Shown here: positions 7,809 to 16,143 of the stretch, one piece after another
Layout: every line of letters begins with the position of its first letter
Position numbering within the stretch: position 1 is the first letter of the stretch
From: Anaerolineae bacterium
Lineage (GTDB): Bacteria > Chloroflexota > Anaerolineae > Anaerolineales > Villigracilaceae
Assembly (NCBI GenBank): GCA_018648685.1
Contig: JABGQT010000134.1
Coordinates: forward strand, 1-64,000
Length of the DNA stretch: 64,000 nt
Direction of reading: 5' to 3'
Position numbers and translations under genes: made by a program
The notes under the pieces: generated by a model
Told to the model about the DNA's origin: nothing
The model's database searches: none
Seen by the model: the letters and a program-made list of their open reading frames with translations, nothing else

Positions 7809-9176
7809 ATGGAAGAGAACTTACAAAAAAACATAAAGAAATGGGCTGTAGAATATCGCAGCCATTGGAAAAAATATGTCTACAAGTTGATCGGAGCCGA
7901 AATATCAACCACAACAGAGTTTTCTGATGAATGCGTTCAAATTGCACCGGAAAAACATGATACTGGATTATTGTTTGAGGCAATCACATGCCAATCCAAG
8001 TCATTAGTGAACGACATCAGTGAAATTGAAGAACACCGCCAAGAGAAGAAAAAACGCTACACTTTCCTGATCAATGGAAATTTCAATTATCTATCAGATA
8101 TTCAGGCTCAATTGCAAAAGTTGCACAAGAATCTTTCACGTCATTCACGCCTCTTCCTTGTTATCTACAATCCCTTTTTTGGATTCTTTTATAACCTCGC
8201 AAGTTGGTTGGGAATTCGTAAAGCCCCCAAACCTAATGTTTATATAACTGAAAAAGATTTAAACACCTTTACAAAACTAGCGAAATATGAAATTGTCCGC
8301 ACAAGACCTACTGTTTTCCTTCCCTTCTATATTCCTCTTATTTCTGATTTTCTCAATAGCTTCCTTTCCATAATACCGCTAATAAGAAAATTATCTCTGG
8401 TCTGGTTGGTTGTATTGCGGCCCATTATCCCTGAAGAAGACACCCCTTCCTTGTCAATTATTATTCCCGCTCGTAATGAAAGCGGGAATATAGAAGATGC
8501 GATAAAAAGAATACCAGAATTTCCCAATACTGATATCGAAATCATATTTGTCGAAGGAAATTCAACCGACGACACTTGGGAGCGTATCCAAGAACAGGTC
8601 AAAAACCCAAGAGAGTCTTTTGCCATCAAGGCATTCAAGCAACCCGGTAAAGGGAAAAACGATGCCGTTCGCGTTGGTTTTGACAACGCCACAGGAGAAC
8701 TTGTCACAATACTGGATGCAGATCTAACAACCCCGCCTGAGATGCTGCCGCGTTTCTACAATGCTTATAATCAGGGTCTAGGAGACTTTATTAACGGCAG
8801 CCGCCTTGTGTATCCAATGGAAAATGAAGCAATGCGCTCTCTAAATCGCTTGGGGAATATCTTTTTTAGCAAAGTTTTATCATGGGTATTGGGCTTGCCT
8901 ATTAGTGATTCTTTATGTGGCACAAAATTCTATCCACTTCATGATTATAAAAGATTTATTCTTTGGCGAAATAAATTTGGCGACTTTGATCCATTTGGTG
9001 ATTTTGAAATGCTTTTTGCAGCATCCGAGTTAGCACTTGGTGTCATTGATATCCCCGTTCAATATCGTGCACGAACCTATGGAGAAACAAATATCAGCCG
9101 TTTTCACAATGGTATAGAACTTTCCCGCATGACAACAATCGGATTTTTCCGAGTACTAATGGGAAAGAGGCGATGA
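7809..9176 (+). CDS. Family 2 glycosyltransferase fused to a decayed methyltransferase domain
   Basis: 455 residues. From about 213 onward it is a GT2 of the dolichol-phosphate-mannose-synthase-like group: SIIIPARNESGNIEDAI, FVEGNSTDDTW, KGKNDAVRVGF, the metal-binding D303-A-D305, and DSLCGTKFY. It should transfer a sugar from a nucleotide sugar to a lipid or glycan. Residues 80-205 (YTFLINGNFNYLSDIQAQLQ, then a late-methyltransferase-like RTRPTVFLPFYIPLI) resemble the C-terminal half of the methyltransferase found in methyltransferase-GT2 fusions. The glycine-rich SAM loop that should precede it is missing. The end overlaps the next gene by 4 bases. Confidence 0.85.
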   Translation: MEENLQKNIKKWAVEYRSHWKKYVYKLIGAEISTTTEFSDECVQIAPEKHDTGLLFEAITCQSKSLVNDISEIEEHRQEKKKRYTFLINGNFNYLSDIQAQLQKLHKNLSRHSRLFLVIYNPFFGFFYNLASWLGIRKAPKPNVYITEKDLNTFTKLAKYEIVRTRPTVFLPFYIPLISDFLNSFLSIIPLIRKLSLVWLVVLRPIIPEEDTPSLSIIIPARNESGNIEDAIKRIPEFPNTDIEIIFVEGNSTDDTWERIQEQVKNPRESFAIKAFKQPGKGKNDAVRVGFDNATGELVTILDADLTTPPEMLPRFYNAYNQGLGDFINGSRLVYPMENEAMRSLNRLGNIFFSKVLSWVLGLPISDSLCGTKFYPLHDYKRFILWRNKFGDFDPFGDFEMLFAASELALGVIDIPVQYRARTYGETNISRFHNGIELSRMTTIGFFRVLMGKRR

Positions 9177-9913
9177 TAGATCTTGACAGCCATATTCGAG
9201 CAAAAGGACTCAGAGAAAAAATAAAAGGAAAAAAGAGCCTATACAGACTTTATTGTGAATTTTATAAGAAATATGAACTTTCACTAAAAAAGTGTCCCAA
9301 AGATGGGATTTCAGTTGAAATAGGTTCTGGAGCTGGTTTCATAAAAGATATACTCCCTAAGGTAATTACAACTGATATCCTCCTCTACGAGACCATAGAA
9401 TTAGCGCTGGATGCAACTAAGCTACCCTTTGAAGACAATAGCATAAAGTCTCTTTTTTTGTTGAATACCTTACATCATATTCCCGATACAGTCTCCTTTT
9501 TTAAAGAAGTCGAAAGATGCCTTAGGCCAGGTGGTAGAGTTTTCATCATTGACCAATATCACGGTTGGATAAGCAAAATAATCTTAAAGTACCTGCACCA
9601 CGAAAATTATAATCCTCAAGCAAAAGAGTGGGCTTTTGAAACTTCAGGGCCTCTTTCTGGCGCAAATGGAGCCCTATGCTGGATCATTTTTTATCGAGAC
9701 AGGGCCTTATTTGAAGAGCTTTATCCATCACTAAAAATAGATAAGCTAACTCCTCACACCCCATTTCGATATTGGCTTTCAGGTGGGTTAAAAAAATGGA
9801 ACCTTCTATCTGGCCCACTATTCCACTTTGCAAGCAAAACAGATCTTTGGCTCAGTAAAAAAATCCCCCAACTAAGCAGTTTTATTGATGTTGAACTTCA
9901 AAAAAGTGAATAG
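9173..9913 (+). CDS. Class I SAM-dependent methyltransferase
   Basis: 246 residues. SAM-binding motif I is SVEIGSGAGFIKDI (E49-I-G-S-G-A-G55), followed by the acidic region TTDIL, then ALDATKLPFEDNSIKSLFLLNTLHHIPD and a V-x-R-C-L-R-P-G-G-R-V-F-I segment, all standard for the Methyltransf_11 type. The C-terminal half (WHTH-free, about 150-246) is specific to this protein and probably binds the substrate. The ATGA overlap with the upstream GT2 gene shows translational coupling, so it probably modifies the same glycan or lipid. It could supply the activity lost from the N-terminal domain of its neighbour. Confidence 0.88.
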   Translation: MIDLDSHIRAKGLREKIKGKKSLYRLYCEFYKKYELSLKKCPKDGISVEIGSGAGFIKDILPKVITTDILLYETIELALDATKLPFEDNSIKSLFLLNTLHHIPDTVSFFKEVERCLRPGGRVFIIDQYHGWISKIILKYLHHENYNPQAKEWAFETSGPLSGANGALCWIIFYRDRALFEELYPSLKIDKLTPHTPFRYWLSGGLKKWNLLSGPLFHFASKTDLWLSKKIPQLSSFIDVELQKSE

Positions 9914-10001
9914 AGTAATTATCTAGATAATCAAAGTCAGATTTTTTCAAGTTGTATTTTTTCTTTATGAGATCTGTACGAAAAAAACTTCCGAGATATT
10001 T

Positions 10002-12182
10002 ATGAAAAACACACTCCAAAAATATATCCCTTTATCTCCTTATGCCATCTTCGGTATCCTCATCTTTTTAGGCTCAGGACATCACCTACTTAACTTCTGG
10101 GAGCAACCAGTAATAAAGATGCTCTTGTTATTTCTCTTTTTTGCACCTCTTTATACTATGGGTCTATTTTTCTTTGGAAAATGGATATCACCGCAAGTAG
10201 AGAAAAGCGGCAAAAAACGTTTCTATCTTCTTATTGCTTCTGCTCTTATCGTCGGCTCTCTATTTAGCTTAAAATTCTATCGTAGCCCTGAGGCATATCA
10301 TCTTCTGGAAATTATTCCATCTCTCGAAGGAACTGAACGCATAGAATTAGTGGAAGTCAAGGCAGATAAAAGTGTATTAGAAATTAGAGATAATGAAATC
10401 TCAGAAGCAAATTGGAAAAGAGATGGCGAGTTAATTATTGCGACAGAAAATTCTCAGCCACTAAAAATTTCTTTCAAATCTAAAGCAAATACACCTGTTA
10501 TTATCCTGCTAAGTGCTTTTCATGAAGGCGGGGAAATAGAAGCATTTTTAGGCAAAGAAATAGGTGAGATCAGCACCTACCGTCAAGACCGAGGGCACAC
10601 AACGCTTAGGCTTATAAGTCAATATCGTGTTATCCCCAATTGGCTATTCTCTCCTCTTTTAGCCCTCTCTGATATAGCCTTCTTCAGCAGCATCATACTT
10701 CTTTTATTGCTCATCCAAGAGAGGGGCATGTCTGTATCAGAATCTACAACAAAAGCTTCTGCTAATCACCGCAAAAATCTTCTCGTCCTATTAAGTGCAA
10801 CCCTTATCCTGCACTTGTTTAATAGCCTTACAACACCCCTAATTCTTGATGTAGATACCCCATCCTATTTGTCAGGGGCTGTCCATTGGCTAAAATTTGG
10901 AACTCTCGATGGCACACATGCTGCACGCGGAATAGGCTCTACTTTCCTATTCACACCTATTCTTTTTCTCTTCGGGAGGAACCCATGGGGGATGAAAATC
11001 CTTCTTCACCTTTTTGCAATTTCCTGTGTTCCACTTGCTTATAAAATTGGATGGCAACTTACACAAAAAACGAAAGTTGCTTTCCTTGCAGGCTTTGTTG
11101 CCATGCTAACACCAGATATTATGCTATATGCAAACTACCTCTGGTCTGACTTGATCAATCTGACAGCAGTATTGATATTTACAACAGCACTACTGTCTTC
11201 GCTAAGAAAACCGACCTTTTTTCGTATCTTGGTCTCAATGCTAATTGGTGCAATGGCAACGCTTTTCAGAACAGAAAACATGACTCTTCTTCCAATCGGT
11301 CTCTTTTTTATTCTTTGGGAAGCTATAAAAGTTTTTGATCTCAAAACCTGGAAAAAAGAGAAAAGTCTCAAAATACAGAGAAAAACTTTAGCCATTATTA
11401 ATGCTGCTAGCATATCTTTGGTCATAGCAATAATCCCCTTACTCCTATCAGCACTTCATAACCAAAAGCTTCATGGTTTCTTTGGACTCAGCAACTACGC
11501 CGGAGCAGTTTTTTATGATGGCTGGATTTATTTTGGAGATGCCAGCAAGCTCAGCTTCTCCAACCAAAACTCAGAAGCTATTCAAGAGATCAATGCTGCA
11601 AGAGAAATTTATCCGGCAGAAGCAACAGATAATAGCAATGTACCAACAAGCATAGAAACTGCTGTAAGTCTTAAAAAAGCTGGATACACAGATGATGAGA
11701 TCATGCAGCTCTATACAGATGCAGTACTCGATTCGATCACAAATGATTGGGAACTTACTTTCAAACTTCTCGAAATCAAAATAGTAGATGGGCTAAGTCC
11801 CTTCGTTACCCACATCCAAACCTTCCCCCTTCCTAGCGAACTCCATGATCCAGGCACAACAAAAGAATACTACTACGATCTTGAAAAACTTAGTATTCCT
11901 TTTTTGATCAAGCTTCAAAGAAAAATCAACGCTTTATTACCTGTTTTTTATTTTAAAATATACCCTTATATTGTTTGGGCAATGCTCTCCGCTATTTTCT
12001 TTTCCATATACAGAAAACCCTCAACGCTCTGGTTATTTGTTTTTGTCATTACCACAACGCGAATATTTATACCACTTATCATGGGCGCATCGCTCTGGCG
12101 TTTTGCACTAGCGGGGCTTGTCCCCATGCAAATCCTCGCTATCTCCTGGATTGTAAATCTCTACGAAGGCACTACCAAATAA
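10002..12182 (+). CDS. Large GT-C/family-39-like membrane glycosyltransferase
   Basis: 726 residues with many membrane helices. The N-terminus has three helices (about 13-110), then an extracytoplasmic beta-rich segment (about 110-205) and a further helix. From about 255 a PMT/ArnT-like GT-C core starts: LILDVDTPSYLSGAVHWL contains the early Asp-x-Asp typical of a catalytic loop between helices 1 and 2, followed by alternating helices to the C-terminus. Such enzymes use polyprenyl-phosphate sugars. The ribosome site is weak (CCGAGAT). The gene is AT-rich like the two before it and likely in the same glycan unit. Confidence 0.72.
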   Translation: MKNTLQKYIPLSPYAIFGILIFLGSGHHLLNFWEQPVIKMLLLFLFFAPLYTMGLFFFGKWISPQVEKSGKKRFYLLIASALIVGSLFSLKFYRSPEAYHLLEIIPSLEGTERIELVEVKADKSVLEIRDNEISEANWKRDGELIIATENSQPLKISFKSKANTPVIILLSAFHEGGEIEAFLGKEIGEISTYRQDRGHTTLRLISQYRVIPNWLFSPLLALSDIAFFSSIILLLLLIQERGMSVSESTTKASANHRKNLLVLLSATLILHLFNSLTTPLILDVDTPSYLSGAVHWLKFGTLDGTHAARGIGSTFLFTPILFLFGRNPWGMKILLHLFAISCVPLAYKIGWQLTQKTKVAFLAGFVAMLTPDIMLYANYLWSDLINLTAVLIFTTALLSSLRKPTFFRILVSMLIGAMATLFRTENMTLLPIGLFFILWEAIKVFDLKTWKKEKSLKIQRKTLAIINAASISLVIAIIPLLLSALHNQKLHGFFGLSNYAGAVFYDGWIYFGDASKLSFSNQNSEAIQEINAAREIYPAEATDNSNVPTSIETAVSLKKAGYTDDEIMQLYTDAVLDSITNDWELTFKLLEIKIVDGLSPFVTHIQTFPLPSELHDPGTTKEYYYDLEKLSIPFLIKLQRKINALLPVFYFKIYPYIVWAMLSAIFFSIYRKPSTLWLFVFVITTTRIFIPLIMGASLWRFALAGLVPMQILAISWIVNLYEGTTK

Positions 12183-12194
12183 CCAGAGATGAGA

Positions 12195-12842
12195 CTATAA
12201 AAACTTACCTAAAAGAAAATCTGATAAGGAATTAAGCCTCATAAACTCACCAGAAAAACTCAACTGGGAAGTAACCGGATTGGGAACCACGACAACGGGG
12301 ATGCCTGCGGAGTTAGCTGCTTTCACACCATTGGGAGAATCTTCAAAGATGATGGCTTGGTCCGCTCTTAATTTCAACTTGCTCAGTGCCAGTAAAAATA
12401 GTTCTGGCGAGGGCTTGGTGCGCGTTACATCGTCTGCGCAGACAATATATTCGAATCTGTCAAAAATGCCGAGGCGTTGAAGGTGGGTATCCACCCACTC
12501 GTGCGGCGAGCTGGATGCAATCGCCAGTTTAACGGCACGATCTTTGGCTCCATCAAGAAGTTCGAGAACACCGGGCAAGATGGGGTTAAGAACGATCCGT
12601 TCATTTGCTTCCTTGCGCCAGCGTTTTTTTATTTCTCCACGGGGGATTTCCACACCTGCGAGATTTTCCAAATCTAGAATCGGATCAAATTCTGTTGCGC
12701 CGCTCCCACCGATGATCTGTCCCCATTTCTGAATGGAAAGTTCTGCATTGTATTCAGCATAAATATCTTGGAGAACGTCAAATTCGGGAGTCTCGGTGTC
12801 GAGGATAAGACCGTCAAAATCAAATATCAGGGCTTTTAGCAT
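12195..12842 (-). CDS. HAD-superfamily phosphatase, beta-phosphoglucomutase-like
   Basis: 215 residues of HAD subfamily IA. Motif I is DFDGLILDTE with nucleophile D8 and acid/base D10. Motif II is ASSS (S110-S112), motif III is K143 in TRTKPSPELF, and motif IV is FEDSPNGVKAA (E167-D168). The helical cap follows motif I. This layout is found in beta-phosphoglucomutases and in several sugar-phosphate phosphatases; the two cannot be separated here. The gene lies just downstream of the nuo terminator and converges with the membrane glycosyltransferase 13 bases away. Confidence 0.88.
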   Translation of the reverse strand: MLKALIFDFDGLILDTETPEFDVLQDIYAEYNAELSIQKWGQIIGGSGATEFDPILDLENLAGVEIPRGEIKKRWRKEANERIVLNPILPGVLELLDGAKDRAVKLAIASSSPHEWVDTHLQRLGIFDRFEYIVCADDVTRTKPSPELFLLALSKLKLRADQAIIFEDSPNGVKAANSAGIPVVVVPNPVTSQLSFSGEFMRLNSLSDFLLGKFL

Positions 12843-12874
12843 AGGAAATCCAGTGGGCAGTGTTCGGTATTCAG

Positions 12875-12910
12875 TAAAAAAACACTCCTGCCAAGAAATC
12901 TTAGCAGGAG
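12875..12910 (-). terminator. Terminator of the nuo operon
   Basis: Read on the minus strand, CTCCTGCTAAG and CTTGGCAGGAG pair around a short loop and are followed by TGTTTTTTT. It lies about 35 bases after the nuoN stop and before the HAD gene start, so it closes the complex I operon. Confidence 0.88.
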
Positions 12911-12943
12911 CATAAAAGAGTTTGATTTTCTACTTGTCTAATA

Positions 12944-14383
12944 CTATTTCATCAAGGCTTCGGATGCCCATGCGAAAAGCGACATGGGGATGAAGCTAAA
13001 GACAACTGTGGCAATTGCCATCGCGCCCCAAGTGAGATCAAGCCAGCCTTCAGGCGTGGTCTTTGGCTCACCATCTTTCATAAACATGATGACAATCAGG
13101 CGCAAATAGTAGAAAGCAGAAATAAGCGAAGTAAGCACACCGATAATTGCCAACCAGATGAAACCACCTTCGACAACAACGCGGAAAAGATAAATTTTGC
13201 CGATCAAGCCCAATGTCGGGGGAATACCGGTGAGAGAGAGCATGAAAACGGCCATGGCGACTGCCATCAGCGGATTCGACCTCCAAAGCCCGGCGTAGTC
13301 ATCCAATGCCAAGCCTTTGCCTTCTTTCTCTTCAAGAGAGATAACGATTGCCCAAGAGCCGAAGTTGGTCACAGCATAAGCGACAAGGTAGAAAATGGCA
13401 GCAGAGATAGCGTCATCCACGAGGGCGGGGTTGCCAAAGGCAACAAATGCCATTAGGATATAGCCTGCGTGAGCGATACTGGAATAAGCCAACATTCTCT
13501 TGATATTCTTCTGTGCAATCGCAGCGACATTACCAACGATCATGGTCAGGGCTGCAAGAACAGCGAGGACGGGTGTCAAATCAGTAGCGATGGAGGGGAA
13601 AGCGGTTGAGAAAACACGCATTAGTGCAGCAAAACCAGCGATCTTGGCGCCAGCCGCCATAAAAGCGGTGACGGAAGTTGGTGCACCCTGATAAACATCC
13701 GGGGTCCACATCTGGAAAGGAACAGCGGCAACTTTGAAGCCAAAACCGACCAATATCAGCGCAGAACCAGCCAACATCAACGGGACATTTGCTGTGCCAG
13801 CAGCGGCTGTGGCTGCAATCCCTGCAATGGCTGTAGTTCCAGTTGCGCCAAAGACAAGGGCAATGCCATAAACAACGAAGCTGCCAGAAAAGGCTCCCAA
13901 GAGGAAGTATTTGATGCCCGATTCTTCAGAGGAAGCGTTTGTATTCGCAAAGGCAGCTAAAACATAGAGGGGAATGGAGAGCAACTCGAGGGCGATGAAA
14001 ACCACGATCAGGTCAGCTGCTTGTGTCATTAACATCATGCCAACGATGCTGAATAAGATCAATGAGTAGTATTCACCACGCTCAATGCCCATGCGTTTAA
14101 GATAGCCATAGGCAATGGAGATACCCATCAACCCAGAGAAAAGCAAGAGAATGCTAACAAAGGTTGAAAACCCATCGAGGACAACCATCTCACTAAAGCC
14201 AAGGCTTGTCTGCCCTGTTTGAGAGAGGCTAATTCCCATCGTTAAAGCTAAACCTACAGCAGCAAGGATAGCAGTAATCCCTTTTTTCTCCTTATCAATG
14301 AATAGATCCACTATAAGGAGAAGCGCTGCCCAGACGGTAAGCACAATGACGGGCAAAAGTGTTTGAAAATCGGCTTGGTTCAT
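12944..14383 (-). CDS. nuoN: NADH-quinone oxidoreductase subunit N
   Basis: 479 residues, an antiporter-like proton-pumping subunit of respiratory complex I with about 14 membrane helices. It contains the Proton_antipo_M core: GIKYFLLGAFSGSFVVYGIALVFG, then VAAVPFQMWTPDVYQGAP with the conserved Pro and Trp of the broken helix, and AYSSIAHAGYILM. The length is normal for NuoN. It is the last gene of the operon. An unusual 182-base spacer holding a palindromic repeat separates it from nuoM; the other genes of the operon are tightly spaced. Confidence 0.96.
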   Translation of the reverse strand: MNQADFQTLLPVIVLTVWAALLLIVDLFIDKEKKGITAILAAVGLALTMGISLSQTGQTSLGFSEMVVLDGFSTFVSILLLFSGLMGISIAYGYLKRMGIERGEYYSLILFSIVGMMLMTQAADLIVVFIALELLSIPLYVLAAFANTNASSEESGIKYFLLGAFSGSFVVYGIALVFGATGTTAIAGIAATAAAGTANVPLMLAGSALILVGFGFKVAAVPFQMWTPDVYQGAPTSVTAFMAAGAKIAGFAALMRVFSTAFPSIATDLTPVLAVLAALTMIVGNVAAIAQKNIKRMLAYSSIAHAGYILMAFVAFGNPALVDDAISAAIFYLVAYAVTNFGSWAIVISLEEKEGKGLALDDYAGLWRSNPLMAVAMAVFMLSLTGIPPTLGLIGKIYLFRVVVEGGFIWLAIIGVLTSLISAFYYLRLIVIMFMKDGEPKTTPEGWLDLTWGAMAIATVVFSFIPMSLFAWASEALMK

Positions 14384-14434
14384 ATATTATTCTCTTCTAA
14401 ACTACAGTGAGAAAATCATTTTATCGTTCGCCGG

Positions 14435-14537
14435 TTGAGTAGGCGATGCTTTTCACCGTATCGAAACTAAGAACGACGATAATATCGCCCCGCCTTGATT
14501 TCGATACGAATGACGATAAAGCTGTCATTCTACTCAA
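14435..14537. repeat. Palindromic repeat inside the nuo operon
   Basis: The nuoN-nuoM spacer contains TTGAGTAGG (14435) and GTATCGAAA (14458), mirrored by TTTCGATAC (14499) and CTACTCAA (14530). Together these make a long imperfect palindrome of about 100 bases. The GAGTAG...GTATCGAAA wording matches a widespread dispersed repeat style known from several bacterial phyla. It would be transcribed within the operon and could fold as a stable hairpin, so it may lower nuoN expression. Confidence 0.65.
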
Positions 14538-14565
14538 TCAGCGGCTACGCTACTTTGCTTTGTTT

Positions 14566-16095
14566 CTAGTGCATCATTGCTGCTTGCAAGACTTTCACAA
14601 GGTTGTCAACAGTCGGGGCAATTAGCGCAAAGAAAGGTTTCGGATAGAGACCGATCCAGAAAATGAAGACCAAAAGCGGAACAATGGTAATGATTTCTCG
14701 GACGCTGAGGTCTCGGAGAACGTGTCCATGCTCTTTGACGGTTTGGACGATCGAGCCTTCAGGGCCGAGGAATATCTTCTGGTACATGTAGAGCATGTAG
14801 ATTGCGGCAAGGATCACGCCGATGGCGGAAAGACCAGCATACCAGTAAGAACCCAATACTTCACCGGGCATACCAGCACCCCAAGCACCGAGCAAAATGG
14901 TGAATTCACCGACAAAGCCGTTGAGTCCGGGCAAGCCCATGGATGAGAGCGTCACGACGAGCATAACGGTCCCGTAAACAGGCATGATCTTCCACAAACC
15001 ACCGTAAACATCAAAGTTACGGGTGTGGGTCTGTTCGTAGATCATACCGACCAAGAGAAATAATGCGCCAGTGCTAAGACCGTGGTTGATCATCTGCAAG
15101 ATACCGCCTTGAATACCTTGTGAATTGAGGGCAAAAAGACCGAGCATCACGAAGCCAAGGTGACTGATGGAGGAATAAGCAACCAGTTTTTTGATGTCTC
15201 TCTGGTAATAAGAAACGATCGCGCCATAAATGATACCGACAACAGCAAGACCAGCCATCATGGGCGCAAATTTGACCGCCGCTTCAGGAAAGAGAGGCAA
15301 ATTAAAACGGACAAAGCCGTAAGTACCCATCTTTAGGAGAACACCAGCAAGAATGACTGAACCAGCGGTGGGTGCCTGAACGTGAGCGTCGGGCAACCAG
15401 GAGTGGAGGGGCCACATCGGGACTTTGATCGCAAAAGCAATTGCAAAAGCAAGGAAAAGCCACGTCTGGATGCCAGCGGGGATACCGCCTAATGCAATCA
15501 AATCAGGAACGGCAAAGGTGCCTTGATTGATTCCGAGCCACAGAATAGCGAGGAGCATCAACAAGGAGCCAGCCATTGTGTAGAGGAAGAATTTGATGGA
15601 GGCGTAGATGCGTTGCGGGCCACCCCAAATACCGATGAGGAAATACATCGGGACAAGGGTGAATTCCCAGAAGACGTAGAAGAGGAAGAGATCCTGCGCC
15701 ATGAATACGCCGAGCATCCCGACTTCGAGCATGAGGAAGAAGATGTTGAAGTCTTTTTCACGTTCTTCGATCGCCGACCAAGTGGAAAGGAGAGAGATCG
15801 GGGTCAGGAAGGTGGTCAGGAGGATAAGCAAAATGCTCAATCCATCCACGCCCATATAGTAGGAGATATTCCAATCCGCTACTGTGATCCAAGGCAGGTT
15901 GGTGACCATCTGCAAGGCAGGATTATTAGCGTCAAATTGCTGCAACAACACAAGGGAAATGCCAAAGGTTGCTAAAGCTGTCAGCAATGAAACCCAGCGG
16001 ATGAGTACTTTATTTTCTGGCTTGATGAAGAAAAGAATCAGCACACCTACCAGTGGGAAAAATGTGACTAGATTGGGAAGAAGCTCAAAGTCCAT
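14566..16095 (-). CDS. nuoM: NADH-quinone oxidoreductase subunit M
   Basis: 509 residues, the middle antiporter-like subunit of complex I. The signature segments are YYMGVDGLSILLILLTTF near the N-terminus, FLFYVFWEFTLVPMYFLIGIWGG with the essential conserved Glu of helix 5, KVPMWPLHSWLPDAHVQAPTAGSVILAGVLLKMGTYG with the Lys of the broken helix 7, and AYSSISHLGFVMLG. It pumps protons across the cytoplasmic membrane. The length is the usual one. It lies 48 bases after nuoL. Confidence 0.97.
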   Translation of the reverse strand: MDFELLPNLVTFFPLVGVLILFFIKPENKVLIRWVSLLTALATFGISLVLLQQFDANNPALQMVTNLPWITVADWNISYYMGVDGLSILLILLTTFLTPISLLSTWSAIEEREKDFNIFFLMLEVGMLGVFMAQDLFLFYVFWEFTLVPMYFLIGIWGGPQRIYASIKFFLYTMAGSLLMLLAILWLGINQGTFAVPDLIALGGIPAGIQTWLFLAFAIAFAIKVPMWPLHSWLPDAHVQAPTAGSVILAGVLLKMGTYGFVRFNLPLFPEAAVKFAPMMAGLAVVGIIYGAIVSYYQRDIKKLVAYSSISHLGFVMLGLFALNSQGIQGGILQMINHGLSTGALFLLVGMIYEQTHTRNFDVYGGLWKIMPVYGTVMLVVTLSSMGLPGLNGFVGEFTILLGAWGAGMPGEVLGSYWYAGLSAIGVILAAIYMLYMYQKIFLGPEGSIVQTVKEHGHVLRDLSVREIITIVPLLVFIFWIGLYPKPFFALIAPTVDNLVKVLQAAMMH

Positions 16096-16143
16096 AGTCG
16101 GTCCTCGTTTTTTTCTTTAAAATCTGCTCTTGTGAGAGCTATA

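Noticed and set aside
15523-15975. Open frame of 150 codons opposite nuoM
   Set aside because: Extremely acidic, low-complexity translation expected from the antisense of hydrophobic codons.
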